From Echinarachnius parma (taxonomy: Eukaryota > Echinodermata > Echinoidea > Clypeasteroida > Echinarachniidae): DNA of 64,000 nucleotides. How positions within the stretch are numbered: the first letter of the stretch is position 1; the number at the start of each line of letters is the position of its first letter. Position numbers and translations under genes: made by a program. Below the pieces are notes generated by a model. It saw only the letters and a list, made by a program, of their open reading frames with translations. It was not told the DNA's origin and searched no databases. Shown one piece after another: positions 11,654 through 23,903 of this stretch. The stretch covers positions 1 to 64,000 of the forward strand of contig JBAMJV010004288.1 in NCBI GenBank assembly GCA_037951105.1, in the 5' to 3' direction.

Positions 11654-12420
11654 CTACCCAGCTAGCCACCTGACGTCGTGCCGATGTCATAAGTTGTTGG
11701 CCGGATGTCGGCTTATCGCGGTTGGCTCGAGGTTAAAATGTCCGCCAGCCCAACATCGTAACCACGTCATTTTGTGATACGTCAATTTCTGACAATGGCC
11801 CAACATCAACTCATGACATTGGACCAACATAACATTATGATGTGGGCGCGAGGTTAAAATGTTCGCTAGCCTAACATTGTCCCAACATCATTTTGTGATG
11901 TCGGGAAATGTCAATTTCCGACAATGGCCCAACACCAAATCCTGACATAGGACAGATATCAAATTCTGATGTGGGCTCGACGTTAAAATGTCCGCCAGCC
12001 CAACATCGTCACCACGTCATTTTGTGATACGTCAATTTCTGACAATGGCCCAACATCAACTCATGACATTGGACCAACATAACATTATGATGTGGGCGCG
12101 AGGTTAAAATGTCCGCTAGCCTAACATTGTCCCAACATCATTTTGTGATGTCGGGAAATGTCAATTTCCGACAATGGCCCAACACCAAATCCTGACATAG
12201 GACAGATATCAAATTCTGATGTGGGCTCGACGTTAAAATGTCCGCCAGCCCAACATCGTCACCACGTCATTTTGTGATACGTCAATTTCTGACAATGGCC
12301 CAACATCAACTCATGACATTGGACCAACATAACATTATGATATGGGCGCGAGGTTAAAATGTCCACTAGACCAACATTGTCACAACATCATTCTGTGATG
12401 TTGGCCCAATGTCAATTTCC
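11654..12420. repeat. Foldback-element arm, copy A (truncated by the duplication junction)
   Basis: Starts with the element terminus CTACCCAGCTAGCCACCTGA. It then holds about three ~242-bp satellite units, each of two related ~121-bp halves built on cccaacatc, gttaaaatgtccgccagc and gacaatggcccaacatc. It ends at the segmental-duplication junction 12420; the complete counterpart is 17704-18991. Confidence 0.85.
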
Positions 12421-13412
12421 TTGTATACAAGGGAATAACCTTTGCAATTTTCATGTGATCAGGAAATTGTCATGTACCAGAGGATCAAGAATTGAGGGTA
12501 TAACACCCTTTACAATAAAGTTATTAATCTCGTCATGACCTGAACTCTTTTTATTTTTCGTCCAGATACAATATCAATCACCTCCTGTCTAACTACTGGA
12601 ACAAGGAAAGTGGAATTTGGATTACGCGGGCCCAACAAGTCGGACAAATGTTTATTTGCTGGGGGAATATTTGCAGCTAGATTTTCTCCAATCAAAGAGA
12701 AATGATTATTACAAATATCATCTACCTTGTAAGGATCTCTTATAATTATATCATTGGATTTGATTTGTGTAATGTTTGATTTCTCATTCGATAGATTCAT
12801 GGCCTGTTTAATAATATTCCATGTATTTTTAATATCTTGCTTTTATATAGTTCTAGCTGGTTAGCATAATATATATTTTTTTTCCACGCGTAATATTCTG
12901 GTCAATGTGTATTTGTAAGTAGTATACTTAATTTTAGAATGATCTGTATTTTTAAATCTTATATTTATAATATAAAAAAAATTTTCCTATTAATGGAATG
13001 TAAAAGGGATTTTGAAATCCAAGGAATTCTGGGGGTTGTTTTAAACTTAGCATATTTATCTTTACATTTATGAATATTATCTTCTAGCTGTTTATTAAAT
13101 ATGTTTATGAAATTATTATACGAAATATTAACATCATCATTATCATACACAGAAGACCAATCAACGGCATCTAAACTAGCTCCAAGTCTAGCAATGTTTT
13201 CGGGTGTAGTTTTACGGTAAAACGGGCGTGGAAGGCTATTGTAAATTGGATGCTTCAAATCAAAGTGAGTCATAATAGGAAAATTGTCAGTTATATCAGA
13301 AAGCACAACAAGAGAATCCGGAGACGGAGTAATATTACAAAAAAAACATGGAAAGTGTGACTATGAAGACTAATGTGAAAATTGGAACATTTGTGTACAA
13401 AACATATGGGTA
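12421..13412 (-). mobile_element. LINE fragment, copy B
   Basis: Near-identical copy of 6381-7372. It carries only the RT entry and linker frames (minus-strand frames 12800-12510 and 13306-12965) and lacks the palm and thumb region because the duplication breakpoint falls inside the element. Confidence 0.85.
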
Positions 13413-13614
13413 GTCTACACCAGTGGCGTAATGAGCAAAAACTTTTTGGGGGGCAGAACCAAATCCGTATCACCACCGGATATTGCGAAAGAGCTTTTTT
13501 TGCTAAGGGGGGGGGGGGTTGACCCAATGACGATGCGGAGCATCGTCCACGAGGCGCGAAGCGGCGATTTTTTGCTATTTTGAACCCCCGTAAGTGATGT
13601 CTTTTGCTAAGTGT

Positions 13615-13946
13615 GACGTGGTGTGGCAGAATCGGTAGAGCGCGCGCTTTCTGATCTCGAGATCCCGAGTTCGAACCCAGCACACTCCGTTTGTCCTTCA
13701 GCAAGATAATTAATCCACATTGCTGCTCTCTACCCAGGAGTATAAATGGGTACTTGGTCGGGTGTTAATTAGCCTTCAGCGCCCGGTGGGCTGTTGGGCT
13801 AGTAGGCCTATGCTCCCCAGGGAGTTGAGATGGTGCGCAAGATAATTGTGCGGGTTTGACCTGTACCTGATGACCAAGGGTAATAATAAAGCGCTTAGAA
13901 ACATTGTATTAAGCGCTATATAAATGTAATATATTATTATTATTAA
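13615..13946 (+). mobile_element. tRNA-derived SINE, copy B
   Basis: Duplicate of the SINE at 7581-7912. It has the same B-box-like gagttcgaaccc and (TTA)n tail, with one or two base differences near the A box (ggcagaatcgg against ggcaagatcgg). Confidence 0.75.
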
Positions 13947-14782
13947 GGGGGGTTTGAACCAATGACGATGCTGAGCATGCGGCGATTTTTTTGTTGCTAT
14001 TTTGACCCCCCGTAAGTGATGTTTTCCACATCACAAATTTAACTTGGCAGCCCAAGGGGAGGGGTTTAAACCGCCTAACCCCCCCCCCCCCCCGTAGGTC
14101 CGCCACTGCGAAGGAGCGAAGCGACTGAGCGGGGGGTGGGGGTGGGGGTGGGAGGGGGGTGTCCCCCCTCCCACGGTAGGGAGCTTTTGCATTTTTGCAC
14201 TTGAAACTGTGCAATCTGGTCCATACAATCATGTACCTGGAAAAGAAATTCTGACTATACGACATTTAGTATAATGTGCGTTACCCGGGGGGGGGGGGGG
14301 GGGTACTCAGGATTATAGTCGGACGGGGTTGTGCGGCTGAAACCTCCCAACCCTTACCCACATCCAAGGGTCCTTTTGCTGTAAATAGGTACTCATGTCT
14401 ATGGATTTTTTTTTTTTAAATGGACCCATGTCTAAGGATTTTTTGTGAAAAATGGACCCATGTCTGAGGATTTCGAACTTTAAATATTACATTTTTTAGC
14501 TGTAATATAAAACAATGGCCAATCATTGTGCATTTTTTGGATACATTTTTGTATTAGTAGTGAACTGTACCATACTACAGGGGCGGCGCCAGGGTATTTT
14601 CCTAGGGAGGGCGAATGTGTATACATTGAGGGTGCGAAGCGACCGAGTGGGGGGAGGGCAATTTTTACACTAGAATGGAGCTATCTGGTGCATATCGGAG
14701 GTGAAATTCTCAAGTTTTTCAAATGATTGAAAACAGTGAATAGTCTTCAATTATGATGCGGTAATTTGCATACATATTAATA

Positions 14783-15430
14783 ATGCGAGCGAGCGGAGCG
14801 AGCTTGAAAATTTTAGCAATTTCACAGCGAAAAAATTGCCATTTGTTTCAATATTATTGTATGGGTATATTCGTTTTTATTACTTATGATATGGCGTTAT
14901 GAAGGGTAATATATAAACACTCGAGGTTGTGAAATATCATTTATTCGAGCGAGCGGAGCGAGCTTGAAATTTTTAGCAATTTCGCATCGGAACATTTTTT
15001 GTTCCAATATTATTGTATAGGTATCTTCGTTTTTACAATATGGCGTTATGAACGGTAACATATAAACACCCGAGGTTGTGAAATATCATGTATGCGAGCG
15101 AGCGAAGCGAGCTTGAAAATTTTAGCAATTTCACAGCGGAAAATTGTCATTTGTTTCAATATTGTATGGGTATATTCGTTTTATTACTTATGATATGGCG
15201 TTATATAACACCCCAGGTTGTGTAATATCATGTATGCGAGCGAGCGGAGCGAGCTTGAACATTTTTGCAATTTCACATCGGAAAATTGTCATTTGTTTCA
15301 ATATTGTATGGGTTATTCGTTTTATTACTTATGATATGGCGTTATATAACACCCGAGGTTGTGAAATATCATGTATGCGAGCGAGCGGAGCGAGCTTGAA
15401 AATTTTAGCAATTTCACATCGGCAAATCCC
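14783..15430. repeat. gcgagcgagcggagcgagc minisatellite, copy B
   Basis: Five units as in copy A, inside the duplicated hAT element. The 109-codon plus-strand ORF at 15144-15473 is a frame running through these repeats. Confidence 0.9.
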
Positions 15431-16254
15431 AAAATCCCGGAACAATGAGGGAGAAAAGAGGGGAAAGGAATAAATGAAAAAAGGGACCCATGTCTAAGGA
15501 TTTTTAAAATGAAAATGGGACCCATGTCTAAGGATCTTTTTTGTAAAGGTCACCCTTCCCAGCGGCACATCCCCGTATACCAATATACGTGAGTACCCCC
15601 CCCCCCCCCCCGCCCCCGGGGTGCGTTAGTGCGTCATCATCGTCATGATTCTTAACCAGAAGAGGTTATGATTGATTCGTGAAGAAAAACAAAAATGCAC
15701 CCCCAAAATAATATTCGCAAAGTGACATATTCAGTTCAAACAGTGCATCAAAAGCATTATTTTATGACAACACATGAACATTGTATTCCAGACGTATACA
15801 AGACCGATTCCCGAGGGAGCGAAACGATAACCGAGAGGGGGAAGGGTGATGGGAGGGTGTGATGGTAGGTGGGTGCACGGTAAAGGTGCTTTTGCAATGT
15901 TTTAATTGAAATTATGCAATCTGGTGCATACTTGGGAAGGAAATTTGACTTGACATGAAGTAAGATCTGAGTTTTCTTGTCTAAAGAAATACTCTTTTCT
16001 TTCAATCACTTTTATCGAATTAGATAAAAGCCATCATTTGAATTTATTTGGGGGGTCAAGCGCCCCCCCATGACCCCCCACCAGTACGCCAGTGGTCTAC
16101 ACACTTATTAGAGTGCGTTGCCAATTTGAGTTCTCCATTGGAATACATGGACTTTTTCAAAGAGCCATAGTTTTTCTGTTTCTTGCCCGATTATGCTATA
16201 ACTTTTATAGATTATTCCTCCTAATCTCTTCAGGTTTATGTAAGAAATCATATT

Positions 16255-16652
16255 TTCAAAGGGATCTATAGTAACATTGTAAAAATCCCCAAAGTTTACT
16301 TGGATCTATAGCGGGTCTAACATACCTGATTGTATTCATACGTATTACCAACAGAAGCATGGAACATAATTCATTTTTCAAGTTTCTCTTTCATTATAAA
16401 GATATGTATCATTAAAGTGTTAAGATTTATAAGTATAGTATGTCCCGGATATTTAAAACTGTGTTCAACGTCAGTCCAATGCTCGAATATCACTTTGCCT
16501 TTTCGCTCACTACTCGACCGTAACATCCATTAAACATGACACTGACACACATTTCTAAATGGACATAGCACATGACAAAAAATACCTTTCATCAACCAGT
16601 TGCCAGTTTGTGTACATTTCCAAACTGATAGTTACTATACAGTTCCCTTTAA
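16255..16652. mobile_element. MITE of the AGGGATCTAGTAACATTG family, copy B
   Basis: Segmental-duplication copy of 10206-10603 with the same inverted ends. It differs at isolated bases. Confidence 0.65.
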
Positions 16653-17147
16653 AACATAAGTGTTTTTTGGGGTTCAAGGTACTCGAGCGCACACTGTAGT
16701 GTTCTTAATGCCGAGTATGAGGGTTTGGCAAATGAATAAGGACATTTATATTTAAAAAAATGGCCGCTACCATGACAGTCATTATACACTGTTGGTCATA
16801 AAGTTGAAATATATTTTTTTTAGATCCGACTTCATTCCTTTACTCTATTTTTTGCGCCTTATGTACCATTTTTAGACTTAAAAAAATGATTTTAAAATGT
16901 TTCCAAACTACCAATGTACAATAAATGGTTGAATGCATTTCCATTAATTAGTTGAACCTTTTGTTTTGAGCTTTGAAAGGCAGGACCTTTGATGAATAGC
17001 CCCTTTCCCTCTCCATAGCGTATGTCCAACAAGTTATCATTATTTGTAATTTCTCTGGATTGGCTGTTCAATTTTCAACCAAAATTGGCACAGAAGCTCT
17101 CTAGGCCATACCCCGTCCAACGACATTGACTATACGCCAAACGATGC

Positions 17148-17510
17148 TTGTGCTCCACCAGGAAGGGGGTGTCAACAAGCAATATCCACTATTTCGTTGG
17201 AACATCGCAGTTTACGGTCTATAAAATCCTTAGACGTCATCGAGAGGAGGGTCAATCAAAGCTACGCAAAACTCTAGGACGTCCACGATTGACCACCAGG
17301 ATAAATCATCGCAAATTGCTTAACCTGTGCCGTAGAAACCGGAAATGCCAAAATGGAGCCTTCACCATCTATGAAGAAAACACTATGAAATCAACGCCTT
17401 CCGCCAGAGATCGCTCTAACATGGTCACCAAGCAAGACAAACTACCAAGTGTCCACCCCATACCAAGCAACAAAGATTTACCGGACGTCCCTGGACTAGG
17501 GAGTACATAA
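17148..17510 (+). pseudogene. Tc1-like transposase N-terminal fragment, copy B
   Basis: Duplicate of 11077-11460. A one-base insertion (gaagggggtg against gaaggggtg near 17163) shifts the frame upstream of GVSTSNIHYF, so even the helix-turn-helix frame is broken relative to copy A. No catalytic domain. Confidence 0.7.
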
Positions 17511-17540
17511 GATCGCCGCCTGGATACTCGTGATATGCCA

Positions 17541-17693
17541 TCTTAATGGGTACGAGCCATACCACCGTTGGGCCGTCACAACCTCAAGTCGTTTTGTGAA
17601 TGCAGATATCTTGGAGCTTCTCGTGACGTAATCGACGAACCCTTTGTCTTCCATCTGTTCGGTCAAGAATTGTATGGCTCGTACCCATTAAGA
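17541..17693. mobile_element. Small palindromic MITE, copy B
   Basis: Duplicate of 11491-11643 with the same TCTTAATGGGTACGAGCCAT inverted termini. Confidence 0.8.
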
Positions 17694-17703
17694 TGACCTA
17701 TCA

Positions 17704-18991
17704 CTACCCAGCTAGCCACCTGACGTCGTGCCGATGTCATAAGTTGTTGGCCGGATGTCGGCTTATCGCGGTTGGCTCGAGGTTAAAATGTCCGCCAGCC
17801 CAACATCGTAACCACGTCATTTTGTGATACGTCAATTTCTGACAATGGCCCAACATCAACTCATGACATTGGACCAACATAACATTATGATGTGGGCGCG
17901 AGGTTAAAATGTCCGCTAGCCTAACATTGTCCCAACATCATTTTGTGATGTCGGGCAAATGTCAATTTCCGACAATGGCCCAACACCAAATCCTGACATA
18001 GGACAGATATCAAATTCTGATGTGGGCTCGACGTTAAAATGTCCGCCAGCCCAACATCGTCACCACGTCATTTTGTGATACGTCAATTTCTGACAATGGC
18101 CCAACATCAACTCATGACATTGGACCAACATAACATTATGATGTGGGCGCGAGGTTAAAATGTCCGCTAGCCTAACATTGTCCCAACATCATTTTGTGAT
18201 GTCGGGCAAATGTCAATTTCCGACAATGGCCCAACACCAAATCCTGACATATATAGGACAGATATCAAATTCTGATGTGGGCTCGACGTTAAAATGTCCG
18301 CCAGCCCAACATCGTCAACACGTCATTTTGTGACACGTCAATTTCTGACAATGGCCAAACATCAACTCATGACATTGGACCAACATAACATTATGATGTG
18401 GGCGCGAGGTTAAAATGTCCGCTAGCCTAACATTGTCCCAACATCATTTTGTGATGTCGGGAAATGTCAATTTCCGACAATGGCCCAACACCAAATCCTG
18501 ACATAGGACAGATATCAAATTCTGATGTGGGCTCGACGTTAAAATGTCCGCCAGCCCAACATCGTCACCACGTCATTTTGTGATACGTCAATTTCTGACA
18601 ATGGCCCAACATCAACTCATGACATTGGACCAACATAACATTATGATATGGGCGCGAGGTTAAAATGTCCACTAGACCAACATTGTCACAACATCATTCT
18701 GTGATGTTGGCCCAATGTCAATTTCCACCAATGGCCCAATATCAAATCCTGACGTTGGGCCAACATCAAATTCTGACGTTGGCCCGACATTACAATGTCC
18801 GACAGCCCGACATTAGCCCAACGTTATTTTTTATTGTTGGCCCAACATCAAATCTTGACGTTCGCCCGACGTTTGATGCTGGACCAACATCAAAATTTGA
18901 CAATGGCCCAATGTCATTAATATGACATCTCCAATAAGAGGTCGACCTAATATAGCGCCGATGTTGGGACTGGTATCAATTTAAGAGGTCG
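17704..18991. mobile_element. Composite foldback element, left arm
   Basis: The arm starts CTACCCAGCTAGCCACCTGA and carries about four 242-bp satellite units. It then runs into a more diverged stretch that is the reverse complement of 22810-23580, and a short piece of a second satellite type at about 18925-18991. Long inverted arms made of tandem satellite are typical of FB/TU-type foldback transposons, which were first described in sea urchins as TU elements. The ORF at 18665-18925 and its minus-strand twin at 22874-23149 translate the same satellite and are not genes. Confidence 0.75.
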
Positions 18992-19681
18992 CTACCCAGC
19001 TAGCCACCTGACGTTGTGCCATCATTGGGCCAATGTAAAAAGTCGTTTTAAGAAGACGTTGGGCCTACATTAAAAATCCGACGTCGCCGCGACGTAAAAA
19101 TGTCCGCCAGCCCAACATCAGCGCGGCGTTTTTGTTTTTTTAATGCTGGCCAAACGTCATTTTGCGATTTCGACCCAACATCAATTATTCAGTCAGTGGT
19201 CAGTCATGGTTGTGAAATTAATGTCGGGACAATGTTAGTAATGAGACAAGAATAGGACATCTCAATTTGTACGTCAAACCGAAATCCTACGACGTCAGAA
19301 TGGGCAGCAGTGAATCAAGTCGGCTAATAGTCATTAAGTTGATGTTGAGCCGATGTCAATGATCCGACATGAATATGACATCTCAATGATGACGTCAATG
19401 CGATATCCTGCCGATTTCAGAACTGACAGCAATGAAACAAGTCGGCAAATGATCATAAAAGTGATGTTGCGCCGATGTCAATAGTCGGACATGAATATGC
19501 CATCTCCAATATGACGTCGGGCTAATATCGCGCCGATGTCGGAAAAGATAGCAATTAAGGAGGTCGGTAAATGGTAGTAAAATTGATATCGGTCCGATGT
19601 TATTAATTAGAAATGAATGTGATAAATATGTCAGGCTGATGTAAGAACTTGCAGCAATGAAGCAACTCGGCAAATGGTCAT

Positions 19682-20822
19682 TTAAAGGCAATGGTGAGTG
19701 TTGGTAATTTCCAAAGTGCCCCCCCGACATAAATTGTAACGGATTTGGCTGATTTCAATTCCATATGAAAGATCATCGAAAAAAACATGGGAAATAATAA
19801 TAATTCCCATTCAAATGCTCTAATTGTTGTGGAATTGGCTTTCAAAATATCATATAAAAGTGGTTGACGCCCGGGTATCACTTTTTAGAGAACGCTAGTG
19901 CGAGGCACTAGCGTTCTAGGTCTTCATAATAAAGAACTGAAACCAAATAATTTTGTGCACGCTAATTGTGCTTAAAGGGACTTAGTAACATTGTCCAAAT
20001 CCTCAAAATAAAATTGTAATTCTAGCGGTTCCTTTATACCTTGTTGTATTCGTATTAACAATAAAATCATGGGACAGCTTTCGGTTTTTCAAATTTCCCT
20101 TTCATTACAAAGATATGTATGATTGAAGTATTTAGATAAGAAAATCTCCGGGCGAGATTTTCATCCCTGTACAAAGTGAATGCAGTGAGTTGGTGAATAT
20201 CACCCAATATCACTTTGCATTTTCGCTCATTACTTGGCCATACATTGTCCATTTGACCTGAAATTTTCACACAATACCCTGAGGACATATGAGATAACAA
20301 CAGTATACATTGCATCAACCATTCATCAGTTTTTGCACATCTCAACAAAGTTACTAGATCCCTTTAAAACTATACATATGATACGGTACTTACCAGCAAT
20401 TCACTCTCCGATATGTGATCCAACTATCGGGTGGATTAAGATTATGATTTTTCCCTCCATTCCGCAAACAATCAGTGATATATGCGCCTCATGGACTTCT
20501 CTCCGTGTGTTAGCGCGACTCTGAACGAATGGGGCTTGCGAGTTGCGATACATACTACACGTACTATTACCGCGCACTGCACTACAGTCCCGTATTATAT
20601 AGGACCTAGAACGCTAGTGCTTCGCGCTGGCTAACTCTAGAGTTAATTTGACACTTCGAGTTGTAACGGCTCTTTTTGAATGATAACAGGGGTTTTACTT
20701 TGTCGTTTGTAATTGTGTATACTTTTCGAGCATGGTGAAGTTATAACTATTAGTTTGTACCGTAATCGTGCAGGTTTTGGTTACTAAAGTTAAGTTTGAC
20801 CAACACTCACCATTGCCTTTAA
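19682..20822. mobile_element. TTAA-flanked MITE inserted in the foldback satellite
   Basis: The ends TTAAAGGCAATGGTGAGTGT and ACACTCACCATTGCCTTTAA are exact inverted repeats. Flanking sequence caaatggtcat | ttgatgttg rejoins into the satellite consensus (caaatggtcattaagttgatg), so the empty site is known and TTAA was duplicated. TTAA duplication is typical of piggyBac-type insertions. The interior carries hairpins and another MITE. Confidence 0.75.
19972..20367. mobile_element. MITE nested in the TTAA MITE
   Basis: TTAAAGGGACTTAGTAACAT at the left is mirrored by gttactagatccctttaa at the right, with TTAA on both sides. Same family as 10206-10603. An outer pair of hairpins built on gaacgctagtg lies at about 19884-19920 and 20606-20630. 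Confidence 0.6.
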
Positions 20823-22261
20823 TTGATGTTGTGCCGAAGTCAATGATTAGACATGAATATGACATCTCAATGATGACGCCATAGCGATATCCTGCCGATG
20901 TCAGAACTGGCAGCAATGAAACAAGCCGGCAAATGGTCGCCAGTTCCGACATCGGTACAACATTGACCCAACGTCATATTTGAGATCTCTTATTCATGTC
21001 GGATTAATGACATCGGCACAACATCAGTTTAATGACCATTTGCCGACTTGTTTAATTGCTGTCAGTTCTGACATCGGCAGGATATCGCTTTGGCGTCATC
21101 ATATAGAGATGTCATATTGAGGTCCAATTAATAACATTGGCCAGACATCAATTTCACAACCATGTACCGACCTCTTAAATTGCTACCAGATACAACATCA
21201 TCACAATATCGGACTGACGTCATAGTAGAGATGTCATATTTATGTAGGAGTAATGACATCCGCCCGACATCTATTTCACAACCTTTTACCCACCTTTAAC
21301 ATTTCGTAAAGTTCCGACATCTGTGCGGTATAGGGCAAAGTCATATTTTGGATGTCATATTTATGTCTAATTAATAACTGTGACCCGACATCAATTTCAC
21401 AGCATTTTACCGACCTCTTAAATTACTACCAGTTCCAACATCGGGGCGATAGAAGGCCGATTTTATATTCATGTCGAATTATTGACAACGGCACAACATC
21501 CATTTAATGACTATTTAATGATTAGTTTCATTGGTGCCATTTATGACATCGGCAGGATATCGCTTTGGCGTCATAATTGAGATGTCATATGGATGTCCAA
21601 TCAAACTCATTGTCAGACATCAATGTTACAACCATTTACCGACCTCTTTAATTGCTACCAGTTCCAACATCGGCGCGAAATTATCCCGACGTCATATTGG
21701 AGATGACATATTCATGTCAGAATATTGACATCGGCTGAACATCGATTTCATGACTATTTGCCGACTCGTGTCATTTCTGCCAATTCTGACATCGGCGCGA
21801 TATCGGCTTGACGTCATATTTGTGATGTCATATTGATGTCCAATTAATAACATCCGTCCGACATCAATTCCACATTCAACCATTTACCGACCTCTTAAAA
21901 TGATATATTCCGACATCGGTACAACACTGGCCCAACGTCATATTTGAGATGTCATATTCATGTTGGTTTATTGACATCGGCCCAACATTAATATTACAAC
22001 CCTCTATCAAGCTCTTAAATTGGTACCAGTTTCGGCATTGGTGCGATTTTAGCGCGACGTTTTATTTGAGACGTATTTTTTTCGTCAACTTAATGACATC
22101 GGCACGATATTCAACTACAACCATTTTCCGACTTATTTCATTTCCAAAACCTCCAACTTAAATTCGACGTTGGCGTAATGTTGGCGCGACGTCTGTTTGC
22201 CGCCCGCGATCTTGCCGAAGACCTGCCGACACCGGTCCGACGTCAGTTAGCTAGCTGGGTA

Positions 22262-22809
22262 CTTATAATTTTGTTAACTTGCTTTGAGAATCTATACTGA
22301 ATTGAATTTCGTTTAATCGATTACAAACATTAGTAATTCAAAAGTAAAAAAAAAAGAAGTATTGCTATCGGGAAATTCATGATCGATTATAAGCGATCGT
22401 AAGTGAAATGAAAATTTTCGATTTTTGGAATTATTTATATTAAAAAATATACTTTTGTCATGTCCTTGCTGCTGTATATAATTTAGAAGGATATATAAGA
22501 ATATAAATAACACCTTAAATAGTGTTATGAATATGATTTGAAGGTGGATTATTTCAAATTCAACGCTCTACAAATACTAACTATTACAAAACATACATGC
22601 TAAGAAGAGGTGTATATATAGTATACCGATTGCGACCTATGTTTGTAGGACGATAGGATGATAGGTTTAGGAGTAGGCAATAGGTATAGGAATAGGATAT
22701 TTATATTTATAGAATTATGATTTATTAATGAATGTGTGTAAAGGTTAAACAAAATGCATGGATCGGACGTGGAATCTATGCATGTTTTCTAATTTCTTTT
22801 TACGTTTTT
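22262..22809. other. Unique AT-rich loop segment of the foldback element
   Basis: No satellite, ORF or exon recognised. It lies between the nested foldback element and the right arm, so it is either the original loop of the outer element or host DNA. Confidence 0.4.
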
Positions 22810-23669
22810 GATGTTGGTCCTACGTTGGCCATTTGACATTGGGCCATTGTCAAATTTTGATGTTGGTCCAGCATCAGAAAATGACGTTGGGCCAATGTTG
22901 GGTTAGCGGACATTCAAACGTCGGGCGAACGTCAAGATTTGATGTTGGGCCAACGTCAAGATTTGATGTTGGGCCAACAATAAAAAATAACGTTGGGCTA
23001 ATGTCGGGCTGGCGGACATTTAAATGTCGGGCCAACGTCAGAATTTGATGTTGGCCCAACGTCAGGATTTGATATTGGGCCATTGGCGGAAATTGACGTT
23101 GGACCAACATCACAGAATGATGTCGTGACAATGTTGGGCTAGCGGACATTTTAACCTCGAGCCGACATCATAATGTTATGTTGGTCCAATGTCATGAGTT
23201 GATGTTGGGCCATTGTTGGAAATTGACGTTATGCCAATATCACAAAATGACGTAGTGACGATGTTGGGCTGGCGGACATTTTAACGTCGAGCCCACATCA
23301 GAATTTGATATCTGTACTATGTCAGGATTCGGTGTTGGGCCATTGTCGGAAATTGACATTTGCCCGACATCACAAAATGATGTTGGGACAATGTTAGGCT
23401 GGCGGACATTTTAACGTCGGGCCGACGTCAAAACTTGATGTTCTCTCAACGTCAGGAATCGATGTTGGGTCTACGTTAGAACTAACATTGGGCCATTGTC
23501 AATAATTGATGTTGGGCCGAAATCGCTAAATGACGTAGGGCCAGCATTAAAAAAAAGACGCCGAGCTGATGTTGGGCTGGCGGACATTTTAACGTTGGCC
23601 CAACGTCCCCTTACAACGAAAATGACATTGGCCCAACGATGGCACGACGTCAGGTGGCTAGCTGGGTAG
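22810..23669. mobile_element. Composite foldback element, right arm
   Basis: Reverse complement of the left-arm satellite (gatgttgggcc, ggctggcggacattttaacg). It ends with the terminus ggtggctagctgggtag at 23669. The translated satellite at 22874-23149 (minus) matches the one at 18665-18925 (plus), confirming the inverted layout. Confidence 0.8.
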
Positions 23670-23903
23670 TGTTCAGGCGGCAATCTTCTGGGCTCCCTAG
23701 TCCAGAGACGTCTGGTAAATCTCGGTTGCATGGTTTGGAGTGGACACTTGGTAGTTTTTCTTGTTCGGTGACCATGTTAGAGCGATCTCTGCGTGCAGGT
23801 TGGCGAAAGCCGTTAATTCCATAGTGGCTTCTTCATAGACGGCGAAGGCTCCATTTTGGCATTTCCGGTTTCTACGGCGCATGTACGTTAAGAGCGCCTT
23901 CAA
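23670..23903 (-). pseudogene. Inverted Tc1-like transposase fragment at the right edge of the foldback element
   Basis: The minus-strand frame includes RRRNRKCQNGAFAVYEEATM, matching the middle of the plus-strand relic at 17148-17510 (RRNRKCQNGAFTIYEENTM). Homology runs to about 23890. The two relics are therefore part of the inverted arms, not independent insertions. No DDE domain. Confidence 0.65.

Larger units (their letters stand above)
6381..12420. repeat. Tandem segmental duplication, unit A (~6.04 kb)
   Basis: Everything from ttgtatacaaggg (6381) to gtcaatttcc (12420) recurs as 12421-18726 in the same orientation with very few differences. The unit carries the 5' part of the LINE, the hAT element with its SINE, a TTAA MITE, the Tc1-like transposase relic and part of a foldback arm. 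The junction at 12420/12421 shows no obvious microhomology. Unit A is ~0.27 kb shorter than unit B, mostly because it has one fewer 242-bp foldback satellite unit. Confidence 0.95.
13421..16094. mobile_element. Non-autonomous hAT-like DNA transposon, copy B
   Basis: Duplicate of 7381-10045 with the same CAGTGGCGTA..TACGCCAGTG ends and the same GTCTACAC target duplication at 13413-13420 and 16095-16102. Because the target site is copied as well, it arose by segmental duplication and not by a second insertion. It differs mainly in G/C homopolymer lengths. Confidence 0.85.
12421..18726. repeat. Tandem segmental duplication, unit B (~6.31 kb)
   Basis: Direct repeat of 6381-12420. The offset is 6040 bp at the LINE end and about 6049 bp by 16.3 kb, then widens by one extra 242-bp satellite unit near 17.8-18.6 kb. 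Unlike unit A it continues past 18726 into the rest of the foldback element, so unit B's right side is the intact one and unit A's LINE side is the intact one. Confidence 0.95.
18992..22261. mobile_element. Second foldback element nested in the first
   Basis: Terminus CTACCCAGCTAGCCACCTGA at 18992 and its reverse complement (gtcagttagctagctgggta) ending at 22261. The arms consist of a satellite with a ~150-250-bp period (ccgatgtcaatg, gacatgaatatgacatctca, aagaggtcggtaaatgg), in one orientation at 19200-19680 and in the opposite orientation from 20822 to about 22150. A TTAA-flanked MITE interrupts the centre. No transposase gene is visible. Confidence 0.75.

Noticed and set aside
18665..23149. 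Conserved 86-91-residue proteins on opposite strands (MSTRPTLSQHHS and MSASPTLSRHHS types)
   Set aside because: Both are translations of the same foldback satellite in inverted orientation. Similarity reflects the repeat, not coding constraint.
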